From positions 1-47,340 of the forward strand of contig NZ_JAQMTY010000101.1 of the NCBI RefSeq assembly GCF_028330765.1: 47,340 nucleotides of DNA, given 5' to 3'. Below, piece by piece: positions 43,493 to 47,340 of the stretch. Source of the DNA: Spirulina subsalsa CS-330 (GTDB lineage Bacteria; Cyanobacteriota; Cyanobacteriia; Cyanobacteriales; Spirulinaceae). How positions within the stretch are numbered: position 1 is the stretch's first letter; every line of letters begins with the position of its first letter. The position numbers were made by a program, and so were the translations under genes. The notes below the pieces were generated by a model. The model was given only the letters and a program-made list of their open reading frames with translations. It did not search any database and was not told the origin of the DNA.

Positions 43493-43544
43493 TGATGATC
43501 ATGAGTGATTTGAGCGACGAAATAATCATAAGGGGATGTTGAAG

Positions 43545-44786
43545 ATGACAAAATTTTGGTTTATGACCTACTCCACTTCGGCGGCCTTGGGCTGGGTGGC
43601 TCTGGGAAATGTGGCGGCTCAAGCTGTGGAAGATGTTTCCCTGGTCGAGCGCACCTTGGTGAAAACGAATAATATTCACCTTGCCCAAGCGATGCCCGAT
43701 GCTCCGGATGCGATAGGTGGCGATGCGATCGCAACGCAACCCATCGCGGCTCAACCCACCGTAACCCCCCCCGAAGCGATCGCCGCCCCAATCCCAGCGC
43801 CGGCCCCCCTCGTTCTCGATGTCGAACCCACCCCCTCGGTCAATATTGCGCCGCCGCCCCCTCGACCCCAGGCCGCCCCGCGCCCCATGCCGACAGCCAC
43901 CCCCTTCATTGAAAATGACCCTATGGTGCGGACAGCGATTAACCCCCAAACGCCAGCCCAACAGTCGGCGGTGCGGACCATGGATTTTCAGGAGATCAAC
44001 CGCAACAACCGCAGTTTTGATGATTTAATTTCCCCCTCCACGGCGGCGAATCGTCAGCGGACAGGCGGCTTACCGGCGGCACAGGTGGCCCGCCAAGCTC
44101 CCGCCCCGTCCCCTGCGCCGCCGGTGGTACGGCGATCGCCCGCTCCGGCCCGCTCCGTCTCCGCTGCTGCTGGGGCGGCCACTCCTCCCCGCCTCCAACA
44201 GCTTGAACGGGATCTGGACACCATTCGCCAGGATGTGGTCGGTTCTGTGCGTCGTGCCCCGTTAGAATCGGGACTCATGATGGACGTGACGGCCTTCCCC
44301 GCTGGGGACGAGGTGAGCTACTTCAGCCCCACCAACCCCAACGCCCCCACTACCGAAATGATGTGGGAATCCGTGAATCTGAGCACGGCGTTTACGATGC
44401 CCCGGTTTAATCTGGCGGCGTTGAAACTGTCGGTGGTGAATTGGGATGATGCGATCGCCACCTTTACGGATTTGTCCCCTTGGGAGAATGCCCAGTTTGC
44501 TATCAAGTTTGAGGATCTCGGATTTGGAGCGGACTTCTTGAACGAAACCGCTGTGTCCTTTGCTGATCTGGCGACAGAATTTGATGGCTTGTTTGGCGAT
44601 TGGGAGAGCGTGTTTGAGGCCTACGAGATTATCCCCGTTAGTCCCGCGTGGCAGAGTGCGATCGCTCTCAATACCCCTGCGCCGCTGTTTAATCTCCAGC
44701 CTAGTCACAGTGATTTATTCAGCGAATACGCCCCCCAAAATCCCCTCACCTTGGGCTTTAAACCCGATTTCCGCTTGACGCTGTAA
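43545..44786 (+). CDS. Proline/alanine-rich exported protein of unknown function
   Basis: A 413-residue protein. It opens MTKFWFMTYSTSAALGWVAL and ends its signal peptide near NVAAQA. Residues about 40-210 are low complexity, rich in Pro and Ala (stretches such as APPPPRPQAAP). The C-terminal 190 residues are more ordered and rich in Trp, Phe and Asp, without a recognised domain. ATG 43545 lies nine bases after AGGGG; ATG 43536 is too close to that site. It precedes an Omp85 gene but a terminator separates them. I could not name a family. Confidence 0.75.
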   Translation: MTKFWFMTYSTSAALGWVALGNVAAQAVEDVSLVERTLVKTNNIHLAQAMPDAPDAIGGDAIATQPIAAQPTVTPPEAIAAPIPAPAPLVLDVEPTPSVNIAPPPPRPQAAPRPMPTATPFIENDPMVRTAINPQTPAQQSAVRTMDFQEINRNNRSFDDLISPSTAANRQRTGGLPAAQVARQAPAPSPAPPVVRRSPAPARSVSAAAGAATPPRLQQLERDLDTIRQDVVGSVRRAPLESGLMMDVTAFPAGDEVSYFSPTNPNAPTTEMMWESVNLSTAFTMPRFNLAALKLSVVNWDDAIATFTDLSPWENAQFAIKFEDLGFGADFLNETAVSFADLATEFDGLFGDWESVFEAYEIIPVSPAWQSAIALNTPAPLFNLQPSHSDLFSEYAPQNPLTLGFKPDFRLTL

Positions 44787-44802
44787 TTAGTAATCTTGCA
44801 CC

Positions 44803-44843
44803 GATCCCCTTGGTTCCTCCTGTGTTGTCAGGGGGATTTTTTT
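44803..44843 (+). terminator. Intrinsic terminator
   Basis: ATCCCC-TTG pairs with CA-GGGGGAT around a loop of about 16 bases, and seven T follow directly. It ends the transcript of the proline-rich protein gene and separates it from the Omp85 gene. Confidence 0.75.
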
Positions 44844-45021
44844 GTGGGATGGGCAAGGGGCTAAAGCTGCCTTGTCTGGTTTGGGGAACAGGAGCGATCG
44901 CCGCCTGGCCAACTGTCACAGTAACCCCTGTGCCAGATGATAAACCGCTCCAAATCCCGCAACCCGTGGGGATTTCAGCAGTCATAACCTGTATCTAGCA
45001 CCGATTCAAAGGATATTGATT

Positions 45022-46905
45022 ATGCGCTCTGCTATCTTCTCCACCACCCTCTTAACTCTGATTGCACCCGCTGCCTTTGCGAATCCGGTGCAACCCGTCG
45101 CCGTCGAAGCCACCCCCGAATTTTCCCAACGCCCTGAATTTTCCCCCCAAGCCGCCAACCGCCGACCCAACGCCCCGATCACCCAGGATCTCGCCGTCAT
45201 GGCCACGGATGTAGACATCACCGGAGCTAACCCCGAACTGATCGCGATCGCCCGCAACACGATCGCCACCGAACCCGGCCAAGCCACCAGTGCCAGCCAA
45301 CTCAACGCCGATCTCGCCGCCCTCAAACGCACCCAACTCTTCAACGATGTGCAGGTCAACGCCATCCCCAACGACCAAGGCTGGCAAGTGCAATACGCCC
45401 TCAATCCCGTTGTGCTCAACCGGGTGCAACTCAACAATGCCCGCGTTTTAACCCCAGAGATTGCCACTACCCTCTTTGATCAGCAACTGGGTCAAGCGGT
45501 GCAACCCAGCGCCATCAATGCCGGGATTGAACGGCTCAACACCTGGTATCAGGACAATGGCTATGTGTTGGCGAAAGTGCAAGATGTGCGATCGCAGCAA
45601 GACGGCAGCCTCAGCATCACCGTCAGTGAAGGGGTGGTGGGATCGGTGCAGGCTCAGTTTACCGATGATGAAGGGATGGTCACCGATGGCCGCACCCGCG
45701 ATGATTTTGTTCTGGAGCAACTGAACATCAAGCCGGGAGAGGTGTTCAAGGTCGAACAGGCCCAAGCGGATTTACGCCAACTCTATAGCCTGGGTTTATT
45801 CGAGCACGCCCAGATCGCCCTTGCGGATCGCGGTGACAATACCATTGATGTGATTTACGAACTGAACGAAGCCGCCACGCGAGGCGTGAATGTCGGGGGC
45901 GGCTATAGCAAAGATTCCGGCGTGTTTGGTTCGGTCAGTTATAACGATCGCAACGTCGGCGGCATTGGTCAAAATCTCGGTCTTGACCTCCAGATCGGGA
46001 CACGGGATATGCAATTTAACACCGAATTCAGCCGCGCCTATCGCGTCACGAACCCCGATCAACTGGGCTACAGCATCACCGCCTTTCGCCAACGGGGGAT
46101 TTCCGGCAACTTCGACCAAGATGTGTATTTAGAAAACGGCGATCGCCCCCGTGAAGGTCGCTTTGGGGGTGGCGTGGCCGTCAATGGTGCGATCGATGAG
46201 TGGGATACCTCCGTGGGCGTGAACTTCCGCCGCGTCAGTATTCGCGATGCCAACGGAGACCTCGCCCCCGTCGATCAATACGGTAACGCCCTCTCCACCA
46301 GCGAATCCGGCATCGACGACCTCTACACCGTCCGCGCCCAACTCAGCAACGACCAACGCGACAACCCCGTAAACCCCACCTCTGGATCGGTCGTCTCCCT
46401 CAGCAGCGAGCAATCCATCCCCCTCGGCAGCGGCAACATTTTGATGAACCAAGTCAACGCTAGCTATTCCACCTACCAAGCCACCCGCATTTTGGATCAG
46501 GACAATCCCGAAGTCCTCGCCTTCAATGTCCAAGGCGGCACGACGATCGGGGATCTACCCCCCTATGAAACATTCTTACTCGGTGGGGCGAATACAGTGC
46601 GGGGCTTCGGCTCTGGTGATTTAGCCGCCGGTCGCAGTTACGTCCTCGCCTCAGCAGAATATCGCGTGCCCTTGTTTAGTTCGCCGGTGTCCGGTGTCGT
46701 CTTCGCTGATTTTGCCAGCGATCTCGGCTCCACGCCGGCCCAAGTGGGCGAAAGTGGTGAAGCGGAAGCCACCAAACCCGGCACTGGCTTCGGCTACGGC
46801 GCAGGGGTGCGGGTTAATTCCCCCATCGGTATTCTGCGGGCAGATTTTGGCATCACCAACACGGGGGATAGTCGCCTTCAGTTCGGTGTGGGTCATCGCT
46901 TCTAA
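45022..46905 (+). CDS. Omp85/BamA-family outer-membrane protein
   Basis: A 627-residue outer-membrane assembly protein. A signal peptide (MRSAIFSTTLLTLIAPAAFA) is followed by a short linker, about three POTRA domains (roughly 60-275) and a C-terminal 16-strand barrel ending in phenylalanine (GVGHRF). The barrel holds the conserved LLGGANTVRGFGSGDL, whose VRGF is the mark of the Omp85 family. It is shorter than many cyanobacterial homologues because the proline-rich N-terminal region is small. ATG 45022 is preferred over TTG 45016. It would insert beta-barrel proteins into the outer membrane; whether it is the main copy is unknown. Confidence 0.9.
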   Translation: MRSAIFSTTLLTLIAPAAFANPVQPVAVEATPEFSQRPEFSPQAANRRPNAPITQDLAVMATDVDITGANPELIAIARNTIATEPGQATSASQLNADLAALKRTQLFNDVQVNAIPNDQGWQVQYALNPVVLNRVQLNNARVLTPEIATTLFDQQLGQAVQPSAINAGIERLNTWYQDNGYVLAKVQDVRSQQDGSLSITVSEGVVGSVQAQFTDDEGMVTDGRTRDDFVLEQLNIKPGEVFKVEQAQADLRQLYSLGLFEHAQIALADRGDNTIDVIYELNEAATRGVNVGGGYSKDSGVFGSVSYNDRNVGGIGQNLGLDLQIGTRDMQFNTEFSRAYRVTNPDQLGYSITAFRQRGISGNFDQDVYLENGDRPREGRFGGGVAVNGAIDEWDTSVGVNFRRVSIRDANGDLAPVDQYGNALSTSESGIDDLYTVRAQLSNDQRDNPVNPTSGSVVSLSSEQSIPLGSGNILMNQVNASYSTYQATRILDQDNPEVLAFNVQGGTTIGDLPPYETFLLGGANTVRGFGSGDLAAGRSYVLASAEYRVPLFSSPVSGVVFADFASDLGSTPAQVGESGEAEATKPGTGFGYGAGVRVNSPIGILRADFGITNTGDSRLQFGVGHRF

Positions 46906-46939
46906 GCCTCGCCATCCCTAATCCGCTTCAATATTGCTG

Positions 46940-46964
46940 AAAAGCCCTCTCCCAGAGGGCTTTT
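46940..46964 (+). terminator. Intrinsic terminator after the Omp85 gene
   Basis: A perfect 11-bp stem AAAAGCCCTCT/AGAGGGCTTTT with a CCC loop and T run, 35 bases after the stop codon. Confidence 0.92.
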
Positions 46965-47018
46965 GCTCATCCATCAGGCTCGACTGGGAAACTGGTGCAG
47001 AGAGAATTTCAATCATGG

Positions 47019-47141
47019 TAGTGTCACGACACACGTTAACCAGTGGGTTACGGCGGATTACTGGATTGCAGTTATAGTCTATATTTAAGCCGCCTAACCC
47101 ACCCTACAATTAAGCATTATTTTAGCTGTGCCACGACAGTA
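47019..47141. repeat. MITE-like inverted-repeat element, copy 2 (123 bp)
   Basis: The same length and block order as the copy at 13581: left end TAGTGTCACGACACACG, interior GTGGGTTACGGCGGATTAC and GCCGCCTAACCCACCCTAC, right end TTTTAGCTGTGCCACGACAG. The ends are inverted repeats of each other. The two copies differ at scattered positions, so they are not a recent duplication. It lies in non-coding DNA after the Omp85 terminator. Confidence 0.8.
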
Positions 47142-47340
47142 GTGTGAGCCTCTAGCTCACTCAGCCCAGATTCAGCTAGCCACTTGGGTTGAAAAGATGC
47201 CCTATCTCAAGTGTCAAAAGAGGACTCCCGTTATAGCCGAAGGCTTAACGGTGAGATGAATTTTGACCAACAAAGAAAACTGAGCGAAGCGAATCCTACA
47301 GGGTTGACTTAGTCCTGTAGGAAAGTTAGGATAAGGGGGA
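47142..47340 (+). mobile_element. Probable tnpB 3' remnant with IS200/IS605-like right end
   Basis: A frame open from the MITE edge ends at TGA 47257-47259 and encodes LKCQKRTPVIAEGLTVR at its end, resembling a transposon-protein tail. Downstream is a perfect stem TCCTACAGG/CCTGTAGGA (47294-47322) in the context GAATCC-stem-GGA, like the structure at the start of the window. A further stem GTGAGC/GCTCAC lies at 47144-47160. The family call is inference; the window ends here. Confidence 0.4.

Noticed and set aside
43485-43961. Minus-strand Gly/Arg-rich frame
   Set aside because: It is the complement of the proline-rich secreted protein gene, and the plus-strand frame has a signal peptide and ribosome site.
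1-47340. tRNA, rRNA or CRISPR arrays
   Set aside because: No cloverleaf-like sequence, ribosomal RNA segment or regularly spaced repeats with unique spacers was recognised on reading both strands; a dedicated RNA search would be needed to exclude small RNAs.

Overview
The window comes from a cyanobacterial chromosome. The palindrome GCGATCGC (HIP1) is abundant in both flanks. The genes also point that way: a sulfate permease operon with a divergent CysR-like regulator, an Omp85 of the cyanobacterial type, and several small families known mainly from cyanobacteria (DUF4346, DUF2232, DUF2811). Genus cannot be assigned from the sequence alone.

Layout. 1-240: structured right end of an IS200/IS605-type element next to the tail of a broken gene. 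292-960: two small conserved genes. 1115-6017: sulfate uptake operon cysA-cysW-cysT-sbpA on the minus strand, divergent from a CysR-like regulator. 6051-11884: housekeeping genes (DUF2232 membrane protein, lytic transglycosylase, carboxyl-terminal processing protease, Nudix hydrolase, hisH). 11968-36475: a roughly 24 kb surface-polysaccharide locus. 36521-46905: ordinary genes (Uma2 protein, HemY, DUF2811, an orphan sugar permease, SWIM protein, VanY peptidase, isoaspartyl peptidase, a proline-rich secreted protein, Omp85). 46922-47340: a terminator, a MITE copy and a second IS200/IS605-like end.

The polysaccharide locus combines two export routes: a Wzm/Wzt ABC exporter at its left edge, and a Wzx flippase with a Wzy-like polymerase in the middle. 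It carries what looks like a full enzyme set for two rare sugar nucleotides. WbpA-WbpB-WbpD-WbpE-WbpI homologues would make UDP-2,3-diacetamido-2,3-dideoxymannuronic acid. PglF-PglE-PglD homologues would make UDP-N,N'-diacetylbacillosamine, and a PglC homologue would load it onto undecaprenyl phosphate to start the repeat unit. Glycosyltransferases, a methyltransferase and an epimerase/reductase fill in the rest.

From about 22.6 to 34.7 kb the DNA is AT-rich and nearly free of HIP1, as expected for transferred DNA. Inside it the epimerase gene wbpI occurs three times in direct orientation: intact at 24031, with a broken N-terminus at 26758, and internally deleted at 29139. Between the copies lie a glycosyltransferase and scrap pieces of other sugar genes (head of a nucleotide-sugar dehydrogenase, tail half of a flippase, tail of a deacetylase-like protein). 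This looks like a recombination-driven cassette region.

Two further signals stand out. A helically phased cluster of DnaA-box-like nonamers lies at 39559-39685. A pair of 123-bp inverted-repeat elements (MITEs) lies at 13581 and 47019, and one of them supplies the stop codon of the pglF homologue.
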